A DNA stretch of 64,000 nucleotides from Athripsodes cinereus (taxonomy: Eukaryota > Arthropoda > Insecta > Trichoptera > Leptoceridae): contig OX388306.1 in assembly GCA_947579605.1 (NCBI GenBank), forward strand, positions 5,890,001 through 5,954,000, given 5' to 3'. This document shows, one piece after another, positions 43,401 to 55,805 of this stretch. The position numbers were made by a program, and so were the translations under genes. Numbering within the stretch: position 1 is the first letter of the stretch; every line of letters starts with the position of its first letter. The notes under the pieces are model-generated. The model saw only the letters and a list, made by a program, of their open reading frames with translations. It had not been told where the DNA came from and did no database searches.

Positions 43401-44820
43401 ATTTATTGGTGTAGTAAAATAAATGAGAAAAAAAAATATCCGTAATATTCCATATTATAGCTAGTACATTTATATCAACTCGCTAAATTGATTAATTGAC
43501 AAGTAGGTACCTAATTATTATTTTTACTTTCTAAGACATACCTATATTCAATATAATGAATTTTAAGAATAAAAAATATTCAGAACGATTATTACAGGTT
43601 TTTATTAGTAGTTGGTCAACTGGCTAACCCACTTATCAAAAAATGTTGTGGTGGCACACATAGAAATTAGTTAATAATTATAGAAGATAAAGAATCTAAA
43701 CTTACATAAAAAAATATATTTAAATTGCTACGCCACTGGTAGATTTCTTGAGACGTAAATCAATTTTACGCTTCCGAGGGGCTCATAATGTATCTTTATT
43801 GTTTGAATATGTTTTGTAGAATTATTATCATGTCCATTTCAACGAAATTATCATAAGCAGATGACAAAAATTCAAAATTAATATACCTATTGTACGTAGC
43901 CAACGCCATCTACAACAACTTAAGATTATAGATGGCATTGACGTAGCAACCAATCTAGATCGTAATGTTATATTTTTACTTGTATGCTTGTATCGGTTAT
44001 TGATTTTGATTCCCTGAATCGCGCCATCTACACGAGGATAATTAAAATAAATTTCGATCTTCATCTTTTAGTTCCAATTATGAATCTAGGAAAATTACAT
44101 AGATGGCTTCCATGTCCCAATCACTGGTCTGCTTAGTACTAGGTAACTGTATAGTATCTTATTAACCACGAGGTCGTTTGATATACATTAGGTATATAGA
44201 TTTGAGATAAACAAGCATGCATAGGTACTTCCATATTTTAATTGTTTATGATATTGCAGCGCGTAGTTCCATCATCGCAATTTTCCCTCCCGCCATCATG
44301 TTGGCTGGGGGCCCGACTCTCTCGACCAATCACAGCTCACCATCATCACACCAGCCCATTGACGTAGAGGTATTCGATTTTTGAACTGTGTATTGCGAAT
44401 AATCTGAACAACATAATAAAGAATGCGCATAAAAAACATGGAGAGAAATACATTATAATAATGATATGTCTAAGTAGGTATATACTATTAGATATATGCA
44501 ATAAATTGTGGTTTATTTCGCAACATGTTAGTCGCTCAACAATGCATCAGCTAGCTGCAATAAAAAATTACATAAAAATACTGTTATGCAAGGTTTTATA
44601 TTGTGTCTACTGATACAAAAATATCAGAATAAAAGTAATATTCACAATATTATCTCGTTTTGAAAATGCATCAAACTATTTTTTTCTTATGTGCTGGAAT
44701 ACTGTACACCCGATAGTGGGAGATGCCAAGATTTTATAGATTGACGAATAAACATTTTAATTTTTAAACTCAAAAGCATATCCTCATGATGAACCAAACA
44801 TTAAATAGTAATTAAGAATA
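43401..44820. other. intergenic, no gene seen
   Basis: A family Z 3' remnant lies at 43590-43660 (gttggtcaactggctaaccc). Around 44270-44350 there is an unusually GC-rich block with a CCAAT motif (gaccaatcacagctcacca), and 43905-43965 has a short imperfect inverted repeat (gccatctac / gtagatggc type). These could mark a promoter on either strand, possibly an upstream BicC promoter, but no transcript is demonstrable. Confidence 0.35.
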
Positions 44821-45099
44821 TCACTTAATAGACACCTCATCTGCACAACCAACAGATTGCGCAAATTCATTCCCTTTAGTAGAAAATAGGAAAGGTATCC
44901 CGATGCTTACGAATCGTCTTAGACTGGTTGTGCACTTTACCCATGGTGCGTTACCCAATCCCATCAATTCTTGTTTCAAATCATTATGTTTAACTACGTT
45001 TACATTATTAGTAGTAATGTTCGTGTTCTGAATATAGATTAGGCCAGAAGGAAGATTCGAGTTCGAGTCCGATATCTCGCTATTGAAAATTCGAGACAT
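44821..45099 (-). repeat. unclassified repeat U, copy 2, with 92-codon open frame
   Basis: 44821-44945 shares blocks with 20995-21125 and 57560-57680 (gatgcttacgaatcgtctta; cacctcatctgcacaaccaa). A minus-strand frame of 92 codons spans it and continues past the repeat. The protein has no domain I recognise, and the frame is not kept in the other copies, so a coding role is doubtful. Confidence 0.5.
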
Positions 45100-46500
45100 C
45101 CTTCGCTTAGTTCTGATATCAAATATAATTATGTACTAATTTAATAAAGGAAATGGTTCGTCCTAAAAGATAAACAAAAATGTAGGCATTATTTTGTAAG
45201 CACACTTACTTAGAGCAAAAAAGACAATTAGCATAGTCTTTTTTGCATTGAGGAAAACCCTTTAATTGCAAGAAAAAGTAGCTACCTAGATGTTTATTAG
45301 TTAAAATGAAAATTTTCCTTCTAGCATAATAATATTGTGTATCAACTCGACAATGAACATTGGAAAAAAATCTTGATACAAAATTTATATTTTGAAATTA
45401 GAACTATTCTTTGAAAGCATTGTCATGACACACATGTTTACTTGGCAATCAATCTTTCATATCATTGGAACAAAGTTAAGATAAGTAAAAAAAATGTATA
45501 TTTTGTAATTCGAACAATCCTTAGAATAATTTTGAATATACGCCCCAGATACATAATAGAAGTTCGCGTTCTACTGTGGAATGGTAAAGAATGCGTGACA
45601 ATGACAATCAATTTTAGCGACACTACAATAGCGTTTTTTTATGGTTGATTGCGGCGGTGGAGTACCTACTCTTAATACATTATTTGGCCAATTAAAATAG
45701 AACAATTAATTAATTGAAAAATCTTTATATTAATATATCTACTTACATACTTTTAAGTACGACTTCTCGAGTAGGTATGTATGTAATATAAACAACGCAA
45801 TTTAGCAAAATGGCTCTTATGTTAATGTTTTGAATCTTCCTCCAGCATCATTTATCATAATTATTTTGATGTTCACGATATTATGTTGGTAGATTATTGG
45901 TACCTGCTTATTATGGCGGGAACTGAGTGTTCTTTTTTTAATTGATGGTTAGTTTTTTGTTTCGAATTCGAACGTCTTGAAAATTTTCCATTTCATATTT
46001 TAAGCAGCTATGTAACAAGTACCTACCTCGTTCTATCTAGTGGGATAAAAAATAGTATAAAAAACAAAATATCCTAGTAAAAAACGAGTCATGTGATGAA
46101 GGTCTTTGCGTAGGTACAGATTTTTTTTAATATTTAATGTATACATATTAAAGTACATTTTATCATTTTGCGCGCTCTTAAATTGTAAGTAATAAAAATA
46201 ACTAGGTACCTATTATGTAAAAATATCATTTAAAAAAAATGCTGGATGACGTGAGAACTGATTTTATTGAAACATAAAAACATCCAGGAGTATGTGGTGG
46301 GAACCCTTCCCTTAATGTAAGGGAGCAATGAGATTACTAATAAGCCCTTCAATTCGGAATTTATTTTTGACTGTTTAAGGATATGGATAAGGATTCTTCA
46401 TTTAAATTTTTTGTCTTCTTGTTTCGTCTTTTAATGTTCTTCTTGAAATCATAGCAACTTGGCATATAATATAAATAATATTCCCAAATATCTCAAGTTA
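45100..46500. other. intergenic, no gene seen
   Basis: AT-rich DNA with no recognisable element apart from the LINE beginning at about 46500. The 68-codon frame at 45442-45648 has no recognisable features. Confidence 0.4.
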
Positions 46501-46502
46501 GT

Positions 46503-47104
46503 AAATTCAGGTACCTGGGAGCAACCATAACGCCAGAGGGTGATCTCCGGTCGGAATTACCAATCCGCATAGGAGCAGCTAGCGGGGCTTTCAACAACAT
46601 GAACAAAGTTTGGAAGGCGTCTGGACTCAGCATCAGGACAAAATGTCGCTTGTTCAATGCGTGCATCATCCCAATCCTTCTATATGGCTGCGAGTCTTGG
46701 CATTTAACTAAGGCTCAAGAGCGGAAGATACTAAGCTTTGAAAACAAGTGTCTTAGAAGGATTTTGGATGTCAGATGGTATGAACATGTTACAAATGATG
46801 CTGTGCGCCGGCGCACCCAGCGTAATCTCGTAATACAAGAGAGACGATGGTCCTGGCTGGGACATGTTTTGAGAATGCCCAATGATAGTTGGCCAAAAAG
46901 AGCACTGTTCTTCCGTCCGCAGGGGTTCCGTAGGCCCGGGCGTCCCTCTTTCACAATACACCGTTCCTATGACAACGATACCAGAGCGCAAGGAATGTCG
47001 TGGGAAGAGGTGACGAAATTGGCACAGAGACGCTCTGAATGGAGGAGGCTGGTTTCTGCCCTGTGATCCCGAGAGGAGCGTTGAGGGCGATGATGATGAT
47101 GATA
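46503..47104 (+). mobile_element. LINE 3' end (lineage A), best-preserved copy
   Basis: An uninterrupted frame of 188 codons from 46503 to the TGA at 47064-47066: KFRYLGATITPEGDLRSELP, then IPILLYGCESWHL, the WSWLGHVLRMPNDSWPKRAL motif, GRPSFT and LAQRRSEWRRLVSAL. This is the thumb/C-terminal region of a non-LTR RT. A short 3'UTR and a (GAT)n tail follow. The intact frame and near identity to 38370-38629 point to recent mobility. The 5' part is missing. Confidence 0.88.
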
Positions 47105-47201
47105 AATAATATATATCTATAGAAAACTTTTTCATTTAATTTAGAGTAATTTGTGCTTTAATTTTTTCTGCAAATATTTCTTAGAATAGGAGAAATACTA
47201 C

Positions 47202-47505
47202 CACTACTACTACAATTATACCATCACGACATATCACATAAGTGGGGTAGCCAGCAGACAAGCTGCAAGTTATAAACATGCAAGCCGTCATCTCCATGCC
47301 AAAAAAGAATAAGACATTCTGGATGGATGGCAAACCCCATCTCCGAATTCAAGATGTGAAATGTCTTTATTTTTTCGAACACCTGCCTTTTACAGGACAC
47401 TGGAACACTTACGTAATAATTATAAAAAAATGCAAGTTGGCCTCTTCGTGCTCACAAAAAATAAGACATTCAGGATGGGTGGCAAACCTCGTCGCTGAAC
47501 ATACT
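47202..47505 (-). repeat. family Z repeat, full copy plus a partial duplicate
   Basis: 47202-47404 is a reverse copy (ctacaattataccatcacga ... gccttttacaggacactgga). Directly after it, 47425-47505 repeats the middle part again (aaatgcaagttggcctcttc ... gtggcaaacctcgtcgctga). This suggests either a tandem insertion or two insertions. Confidence 0.7.
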
Positions 47506-47639
47506 GAAGATATTAGATATAACATGTCTTAAAAGTGATATAAAATGTTAATGTAAGTCGACTGAGATATTTTATGTAAGAATTTTATTGTATGCAAATG
47601 TGAGCTTCGTTTTGTATGAAGAATAGCTATAATGTATAC

Positions 47640-48239
47640 CTAACCCGAAGTTATATTATGTTGTAGAGTAAAGTAAGTATAGTACGTTCGCTGTGTCTGT
47701 TCTGTTACATAGGTAGGTAAGTTACCTACTGTTTCGTTTTCCCCACTCGTTCAGTTTCGTCGATGTTCAGTTTTGTTCTGTGGTTTCATTCGACAAGTCA
47801 TCGGTTAACAACGTCAGTCGGTTTTAGGTTTCGTCTGGTGTCGGTTGTTTCTTCAGCTCTCTTGAAAACCAAGAATAATTTATTCTTCAACGTTATTATC
47901 GAAGTTTTATAAATTAATAATCATTGAATTTTTCAACAAAATTATACAAGAAAATATAAATATTTACTTAATATACATATCATTGTGAAGAGAATTGAAA
48001 ATACTTAGAAAAATATTATTTTCATGGACAATATTTAATTTTAGTTTCGACTTTTTGTTGATATAATACCTCATAGTTTTTAATTAATATTTTAAGTTAC
48101 TTTATTTTTCATTAATCATTGTGTTATTACTAGTTATTAATTCAAATATTTTAGTTTTTATTCATGATATTATAGTTATTTAAAATAATAAAACAAGTTC
48201 GTGAAGTAGACAGCGTCCGGAAAATCTTCACTTTAGCGG
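47640..48239 (+). promoter_or_regulatory. possible promoter and non-coding first exon of a plus-strand gene
   Basis: The DNA changes character here: less AT-rich, with several arthropod initiator-like TCAGTT/TCAGTC sequences (47735-47820), a TTTCGT-rich stretch, and then a very strong donor GCGG|GTAAGTACTT at 48240. No ATG-led frame precedes the donor, so it would be a 5'UTR exon with the coding exons beyond the right edge. The boundaries of the exon start are not determined. Evidence is composition plus one splice site only. Confidence 0.3.
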
Positions 48240-48682
48240 GTAAGTACTTGCCACTTCAGTTTTCTATTTTCATATGTTCGTTACGTGTTCTTGCATCCGG
48301 TGGTGTGAGTGTTGTCATGTCTTAGAACAATGAAACAAATTCAAATTAAAAATTTCGAACATTTTTGCGTAAACAATCGATATAGATTTTAAAGTTAATT
48401 TTTGAGAGAAATTTTGTTCTGTGTTGTGCCAGAACATTATATTCCTTCGTATTGTGGATATTTTTCTCAATTTTATAGGCTAATAATACATGAATTTGCC
48501 AATTTGGGGGTATGTATGTGAACCACTTGTTTGAAAAACATTCACACAAGTGTTTCAGTATTTTTTGAAGTATTCTTTACCTCTCTGTGTAGATATCCTA
48601 AAAGTCTCCTAATCTGTTCTGATAAAAGTTTTCGAAAAGTCGAGTATCGAGTACGGTTAATAGCGAAACAACTTCATTAATT

Positions 48683-48810
48683 ATTTATTCTTCACTGTAC
48701 ATTGTTTACAATAATACAAATTGAAACAGTAAAGAAAATATCAGTTATACAATTCAATGTACAGAGGGCGAGTTTATCGTTAAAATGCGATGTCTTCCAA
48801 CTAACCCTAA
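48683..48810 (-). mobile_element. LINE 3' end (lineage B), copy 3
   Basis: ttatttattcttcactgtac ... agagggcgagtttatcgtta ... cttccaactaaccc matches the copies at 28560 and 30590 in the same orientation. Confidence 0.6.
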
Positions 48811-51430
48811 TTATTTACTTCAGCTAGCGATGGAGCACGACAGCTACGATAAAAACGTAATTTTAAGTGCCTTGTGATTAGTAGAAATCTTCTCTTAACA
48901 GTATACGTCGTTTCTATTAAAATAATAATGTTAGGGAATGTCGTGGTTATAAAGAAGCGGTTTGCAGAAAATTATTTTGAATTCATGAGATTTTTCTTTG
49001 ACGTCTGTTCCCGAGACGAGCGGTGGAGGGTGAATATTGATGATTATGAATAAAAAGAAGAATTGAAATATTTTATTAACTTCGCTCTTTTAGCTGGGTC
49101 CTGTAAAAGACAGGTATTTGCGTAACATCATCAGCTTTTCATCTTTACTTGTGGGAGATGCCGTATGGTATCTGAAGGATGTTGTTAATAATAGAAATGA
49201 AAATATGCTTCTATGAAATAAAAACAATTTATGTGTTCACTGATCTTTGTGATGCAAAGAAGATAATAAATAAAAACAAAAGCAATTAAATATTCACAAA
49301 TCATTATTAAAAAAATATAAATAAATAAATAAAAAGGTACACACACTATAGCGGGTCGAATCGAGAAGTGATTTTTGATTTTTGTTTTGCAAAGCTGTGT
49401 GTCCATTACATGGGATTAGTCTACTGGCTTGCCCACATTTGGGAAATGGCATAATAATTTTTTTTTCAAAATATTTTTTTATCTTAAAGAAACAGTGTTT
49501 CGCTCATAAGATTACAAAGAAATAAATCTTACAACTAAGGAAATAAACAATATGCATAAATATAAAACCAAAATTAAGTTCATGGCATAATTAATTGGCC
49601 CCTAATGTGATAATTACAATTTTACTAAAAATAACAAATACTTATTAAAACAAATATACTTAATACAATAACAAGAATTACAGACAGAAGAGAGAAAACA
49701 GAATTTAGATTAAGTGTATAGAGATATCACACACAAAAAAAAATATTAGAGTATTTCAAGTCAGGAGCTAAATTTTTATAAAAACTGATTGTCAGATACA
49801 GAATAATGTATTATGTGATTCAATAATATTATTAACCATAGTAACAGTGTTTCTGTGAAAAGGTAATACAAATTTATGAAAACAGTAGTAAAAGAATATA
49901 ATAATATTTTTTATACATAAATAGCCTTTAATATGTTAATAACAATAATTGTTATACTTAAGATAACAACAAATATTACAGACAGAATAGAGAAAAGGAT
50001 TTTTTTTTGAAATATGCATAAGATGTCACACAACATTAAAATTTAGAGTATTTCAAGTCAAGAGATAGATTTGAATTAAACCGATAAATGAAATCCAGAA
50101 TAATGTATTATGTAATTTAAATTATGGTAAATAATATACGGTTATTAAAGCAAGAATTATAATTGAAATTATTATAAAAAATAATAATGATCAAGTTTAT
50201 GATTATAATCAAAGTTATTATAATAATCATTAGGAGATATAATCACTTATTGTCAATAATATAAAATTATTGACTTTATTCTTCCTGCCGTAACCGGATT
50301 AAAACTATAATCGAAGTCAATAGCTGGTAAAAATAAAAGATAGTTAAAAACGTAAATTTATCTGTATCTATGGATACTGTAGGAGTACCTACATACACCA
50401 GCTACACAAGTACCTGCATTATAAAATTACCCACTATTTTTTTTTATCCGGGATGTACCTAATCTTTTTTTTCCATAATCGTTTGTAACTATCTATCTAC
50501 GAGTATGTTCTGTATCATCCCATAAGTGGAGTACCTAGCTAGTTTAATAACTGCATATATCTGTAAGAAGAAAGTGTAATTATTATGCTGAAAAAAAAGC
50601 TTTCAACCGCCAAGCTGAAGAATGACATTTCTTGAAAATTGTGCGGTTTCTCTTCGACATAACATGACTATCTGCTTCTAAAGCACTAGTTCATTCATAA
50701 TTTAATACACATTTTATAGATGATAAAAACTTTACTAAGTAAGTAAATAAGTAAATAATTTACAAAGTAGGTATATATCGTGTACGTATTTGAATGTGTA
50801 TATTATTAAAGTTTTCTTATCGGAACATAATATATGTGCATTATGTTACTTTATATGTATGTCGTAGCTTAATCGAGAAAACATATTTTTTGCGAAAAGA
50901 TCTATCTGCTTAGTTTAGTAATTGTTTGAAATAAAATATCATGTATTAATTGACTTAATTGAACTAACCTAACCACATTAGATGGCTCTTTTTATCAGAA
51001 TATGTAGTTATTTATTTATTTATCGCAAGGAACAAACAGTTAACACAATAAATATTACAAAAATAATTACTTATTATGTGCGAATGAATTAATTTGGTAT
51101 TTTGACAAAATACTTGATCTTGTTATTATTTTATTTTCTCTTGCATTTTCATTGTATGAAGATTGGCAAAATTCTCAGTAATCTTGTTCTTGTATTATGA
51201 ATACATTTAAGGGTAATGCAGCCAAATGTGTGTTTTATCGTCTCGTTTTCAAATTTTTTTTTTAATATCTATATATACACAGTGTGATTATCATTTATAT
51301 CACTATCATCGTCAGCTTTTTGCATCCATCGTTTAAAACATAAACCTTCCTTTATATTTTCAAAACTTTCTGTCTTGTTGGACAGACTAAACCTCCAACT
51401 TTATTTGCTGACGTCATTAAATCATCTTGT
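48811..51430. other. AT-rich stretch with weak repeat relics, no gene seen
   Basis: 48940-49040 retains a decayed lineage A LINE end (tctgttcccgagacgagcgg ... tgatgattatg). 49085-49165 and 50510-50640 have weak family Z matches. A diverged direct duplication occupies 49671-49850 and 49966-50150. No exon is recognisable on either strand. Confidence 0.4.
49671..50150. repeat. diverged direct duplication, about 180 bp units 295 bp apart
   Basis: Both units contain tattacagacaga-type starts, agagtatttcaagtca and cagaataatgtattatgt in the same order, with many substitutions between them. They probably derive from two insertions of one element whose class is not visible. Confidence 0.6.
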
Positions 51431-51439
51431 TAATCTATC

Positions 51440-51600
51440 TAGATACTTTCTTCTCCCTTGACGGGTACCCTGACGTTGACGATCACCTGGAAGAATAGTT
51501 GTTTGTTCTAGATAGCACGAAACAGCTCCTCCACACCTCTCATCCCGGTCCACTCTCGAATGAAGCCAAGAAAGCCGCTTTCTTCCAACCCAGAGCTAGA
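51440..51600 (-). pseudogene. decayed LINE RT C-terminal fragment
   Basis: On the minus strand a short stretch reads RFLGFIREWTGMRGVEELFR then AI-stop, resembling the IxxWTxM...A..R C-terminal motif of non-LTR RT proteins. It is short and interrupted. The assignment rests on that motif only. Confidence 0.3.
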
Positions 51601-52014
51601 AAAAAAATGTATGTTTGATGATTTATTCGGCGCCGTTTAATGGAGCGTCCATCTCAAGCGCGCGGATCTACGTCTTTCGACTATTGGCATACCTAGAAAC
51701 TTTGCAAAAAGATGTTTTATATAAATTAGACTGCAACTTTAATACTTGTAGATTCTTACTTACACAATGATACCGTATAGTTTTCTTATCATTCTAGGTT
51801 ACTATAATTATTAAAATACTTACATACATGCACATAACTATGTTCTTATCGATTTTACAAACGACATCTGTTTTATGATTTGGTAATACAACATAGTGTG
51901 CTTGTAATATTTTTAGTACCTTCCTCCCAGTGACATTTGATAGAGACGGGAAATTCAAAGAAAACATTGGAAGCGACCAAAAATTTTTTACGATCAATAT
52001 AATTTTAAGTTTTA

Positions 52015-52200
52015 AAGGAGCGTTCTTCTCTTCTTCTTATGGAGGCCTTGCTGCATAAGGTCGTGCATGTAGACGGAGACTATATGCGGCAGTGGGTGCC
52101 CCCCCGTGGGTCTTGAACCAATTCTGACCAGAGGCCTGAGTCAATAACTCATAATAGTTATAATATATAGGATGCATAATAGTTATGTATTAGAGCAAGG
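52015..52200. other. GC-richer block of unknown origin
   Basis: cttatggaggccttgctgca ... gggtgcccccccgtgggtct ... gaccagaggcctgag stands out from the AT-rich background. It looks like part of a retroelement or tRNA-like sequence, but no complete structure could be drawn. Confidence 0.25.
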
Positions 52201-52680
52201 GAGATCATTATCATCTTAATGTTATGGAGTAAAACAGCATAATTATTTATAATACTTATTTTGGGAAATGTCTTCTGAGAAAATAAGTGGCGCGTCACTA
52301 GCGTATTAGGTCAATGTTTCGTCTAGGGAATGCAATCTCGATCTCGCGAGATCGAGATCCCGCGAGATCTCGAGTAATTTTTCGAGATTTAATCTCGAAG
52401 CTAGGTAATCTCGTTTTTAAAATATCGTTCGAGATCTCGACCAAATCGATCGAGATCACAATCGAGATCGAAATTGAGCGCGCTTGAAAAATGTACGTAT
52501 TATTAAAATATTGTTTACTTAGCTTTCTCCAGTAAATATGATAACAAACTTAACTAATTACTATTAAAGTATTAGATAGTTAACCAAGTGAAATAATTAT
52601 GTCTAAGAACAACTCAAGCCAAGTGTATATGGACGTAACTACAAGTAAATTTAATCGAATGCTGAGCTTGAGGAAAAAGA

Positions 52681-52899
52681 TTGGTTAAGGTCGGTAGAAA
52701 AAGATGGACAGAATCAGATAGAGATGGTGGAAGTGATGAAGAGGATGACAACGATGACTATGGATTTCGTTTTTCATTTCCATCAAGGCAAGTAGATTTG
52801 GCTTTGGAATATCGATTAATTATATCGAAACTTAGAAAACTCGTCAAGTGTTTTAAGAACTCGCCGACAAAGAATGATGTCCTACAGCCTTATATCTAG
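52681..52899 (+). pseudogene. hAT transposase relic
   Basis: The frame contains RLIISKLRKLVKCFKNSPTK followed by NDVLQPYI-stop. Segments of the form KxRKxVKxFxxSPxKND are characteristic of hAT transposases. An acidic Asp/Glu stretch precedes it. Only about 70 codons remain, so it cannot be functional. It agrees with the hAT ends and octamer duplication around it. Confidence 0.65.
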
Positions 52900-53010
52900 G
52901 AAGAAATAGGAAAACCCCTCCAACTGACACTAAACTGTAAAACTCGCTGATCAAGTCTATCGAACATGATTGATACGTACAGTATAGATATCTCTTCTAA
53001 TGTGCCCATT

Positions 53011-53140
53011 ACATTCCCCAAATTTCAGTGCACTAAATATTGTAGCTTGCTGAGTTTGTATAGTGTATACGTATATCTGCCTTTACACTATACAAACTCA
53101 GCATGCTAAAATATTTAGTGCACTAAAATTTGGAGAATGT
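53011..53140. mobile_element. palindromic insert inside the hAT element
   Basis: Arms of about 55-60 bp (53011-53067 and 53083-53140) are near-perfect complements, including tttagtgcactaaa-type sequence and tgagtttgtatagtgta with its complement, around a short loop. It may be a separate foldback insertion, since it interrupts the transposase region. Confidence 0.7.
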
Positions 53141-53739
53141 CATGGAGACTCAACACTTACCTTTTCTTTAATAAAAATTGATTTTTTAAATTTATGCTCA
53201 ATTATTATTGTTTTATTTACAAAAATTATAAAAGTAGTCACATGGGTATGAAGTTTTTTTTAATTCAATATATTTTCAATTATCGAACAATCAACAATTC
53301 AATTATCGAACAAATAATAAGGTATTTTTATAAAGTAGTCTAATCTCGATTAAATCGAGATCTCGTGAATTCTCGTCGAATTATTTGACGAGATCTCGAA
53401 TGACTCAATCTCGACTTCAACTTTTGAGACGAGATCTCGATTCGTCAATCTCGAGTCGAGATTGCATTCCCTAGTTTCGTCCCCATAGGTTTACCGAGTT
53501 TGTATGTGATCTGACTGCTGAGAGGGCGAGAACTTTGAATGGATTTTTGGTCATGAATGGTTTGCGCTTGTTGACTTTCATGATTGTGAGCTTATGTTTT
53601 TGCTGATAAATTTGCGTAAGTGATAATTCTTGAGAACTATCTAAGTACACCAACATTGGTGATGGTCATATTTTTTTAGTACTTGTACCTTGAGGTTCGT
53701 TGCGGTAGCATGGGTCTTACTGATATATATATGTAACAA

Positions 53740-53995
53740 GCTAGAAGTGAGTATGTGAACCTCAGGCAGAGACCACAAGAATACACCGTTAACAAAATCA
53801 TGTCAATGAATCTCCTTGGAGATCCATCAAAAGAGAGTCCAAAATTATCTGGATGACACAGTGTAATAGAATCCTGCGGAGGAATGGCCTGGATGTAGAT
53901 GATATAATAAACAGAATAATATACAACATTAGGACGAGAAGAGCCGACCCCATCAGCCTTTAGTGGCAGAGAGTTGGGACAGTGCCAGAAAGAAA
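53740..53995 (+). pseudogene. decayed LINE RT C-terminal fragment
   Basis: Plus-strand stretches read SIKRESKIIWMTQCNRILRR then NGLDVDD, and in a shifted frame NIRTRRADPI. These resemble the basic tail and RRADP ending of non-LTR RT proteins. Interrupted and weak. Confidence 0.35.
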
Positions 53996-54467
53996 AAAAA
54001 GAAGAGGACATTGAGGTTAACTATGCTGGTTGGCTGATTTTTTTCAAATTTAGTAACAAATTGACATCATTGCAAGTATTAGCAAATTTTGACCTATTGG
54101 TTTAGTAGACCTATTGTTTTAGTAGTTTCTACCAATGTAACAACAATAAAAATATTCTTTGTTAGAAATCATTATAAATTATCTTTATGCCGCAAAAACG
54201 GTAAATAAACACGTTTTTATCCTTGTTTCGATTAAATGCGAAGTAGACGTTATTTTATTAAACTCTTCCTTTCTACAAGCATTAATCTTTGTTGTTGTCA
54301 ATTATTTAAACGCTCCGTAATGGTAACACTCAAATTGAATGAATTCCTCTTATTGTTCTGTAAACGGAGGCGCCAGGTTCGCTATTGGTTAAAGAAAAAA
54401 TCAAATGGCGCCAACTAGAATAATATGCTACATTTTGTCTATGACAAAATGTATCCTTATATTATTA

Positions 54468-54600
54468 CTTCCTCCCACAAGTAGGCCAATTGATCGTATG
54501 CATGTAATAGATAAGCTATCCCTACATGCCAATAAATAAATAAATAAGACATTCAGGATGGGTGGTGAATCTCATCGCTGAATTTTAAGTAGTTTACAAA
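54468..54600 (-). repeat. family Z repeat, 3' part
   Basis: cttcctcccacaagtaggcc ... gacattcaggatgggtggtg ... atctcatcgctgaattttaa: reverse-oriented, with an inserted (AAAT)n tract. Confidence 0.65.
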
Positions 54601-55154
54601 TACCTGATAATAATCACTTGATAAATAATCTTCTGGGTCTTTTTTTTCAATGAGAAATCCGTATATGAAATATGCCGCCGATATTTCAAAATCAATCAGC
54701 AAATAGAACACTTAAAATTTGAAATAGGAATCCTTTTGTTTTAAGAATCACCATTCTAATCTCTCATGACGCCACCTATGTATTGTTACTGAATAATATT
54801 ATGCAGATAGATAAGTGTTTGAAATTCCATTCGAAAATTTAAATATTGAAACACTTCCGTTGGAAACAAAAACATGTGATGCTAGTGCCACATATTATTA
54901 TTGTTTTAAATAAAGAATAATATAACATATCATTCGTTACTAATGTAATTATTCCTTTATGCGGGAAGTTGTGAAGTTTTGTATTAACATGTGCAGGCGA
55001 TAAGTGATTTTACAATATTAATTTAAGAAGTAAGTTCCTTGACTCAATAGGTATATTGTAAAATATTTACATTAAATTATAAATATTTATGTTGATTCCA
55101 CTTGTACAAACATTGTGATAGTGTTTACATAAAATACTTAGGTACATAACTCAT

Positions 55155-55395
55155 TTAATAGGTTTCCTGCTCTTTTCTGGAAATTTTCGAGTGTCGTGTA
55201 AAAGGCAGATGAATAGTGTCATTATGTATAGCACATTTAACATCTAAACAATTCAGGAATGAGGTATGGTACCCACCCTGATTTTTTATCTACTTTATTG
55301 TTGGCACGAAGGGGACAATAATTTGCATATTTATTGCACGCAGTTATTGCGCTGGTTAGCCCACTTGTGGGATATGTTGTGTTGGTATAGATAGT
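55155..55395 (+). repeat. family Z repeat, near full-length diverged copy
   Basis: Sense copy from tttcctgctcttttctggaa through cgtgtaaaaggcagatgaat, gcacgaaggggacaataatt and cccacttgtgggatatgttg, ending tggtatagatagtag. The family frame is broken. Confidence 0.7.
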
Positions 55396-55692
55396 AGAAA
55401 ATAGCATATTTCTATTTCTTCTTGAAATATTGATGTATTCGCTTCAAATCAATTATATTTGATTTGTTTCTAAATCAATTTTCTAAATTTATTCGAGATT
55501 AGAGTCACATTTTATTTTGACAATTAAATAAATAAAATAGTTAACTTTTAATGTTTGTTTTGTTTACCTAAATATTTGTTTTATTCTTGAATTTATTGTT
55601 ATTTTTATATTTTACATTTTAGTATCTGTCTATATAAAGATTTGACTTATTTTTTTTTATCACTTCCTATTTTTGTTTTGTTTTTATTTTAT

Positions 55693-55805
55693 CGGGTTAG
55701 TTAGAAGTATATTATACCATGCTGTATTCCTATTAGGTACTGCTTATTAGTTTTTATTATTTTTGTAAAAATATTTTGTACAATAAAGTTTATAATAATT
55801 ATTAT
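55693..55805 (+). mobile_element. LINE 3' end (lineage B), tail-only copy
   Basis: cgggttagttagaagtatat ... ttttgtacaataaagtttat and an (ATT)n tail match the end of the minus-strand copy at 30590-30727. Confidence 0.55.

Larger units (their letters stand above)
52324..53473. mobile_element. hAT element, 1150 bp, with 8-bp TSD
   Basis: Terminal inverted repeats begin TAGGGAATGCAATCTCGA on both ends, followed by subterminal arrays of ATCTCGAGAT-type motifs. The octamer GTTTCGTC flanks it exactly (52316-52323 and 53474-53481). The interior holds a hAT transposase relic and an inserted palindrome. It is non-autonomous. Confidence 0.93.

Noticed and set aside
44260..44345. GC-rich block with CCAAT motif as a BicC promoter/first coding exon
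   Set aside because: The minus-strand ATG frame here meets a stop without a plausible donor site; at most it is a promoter candidate.
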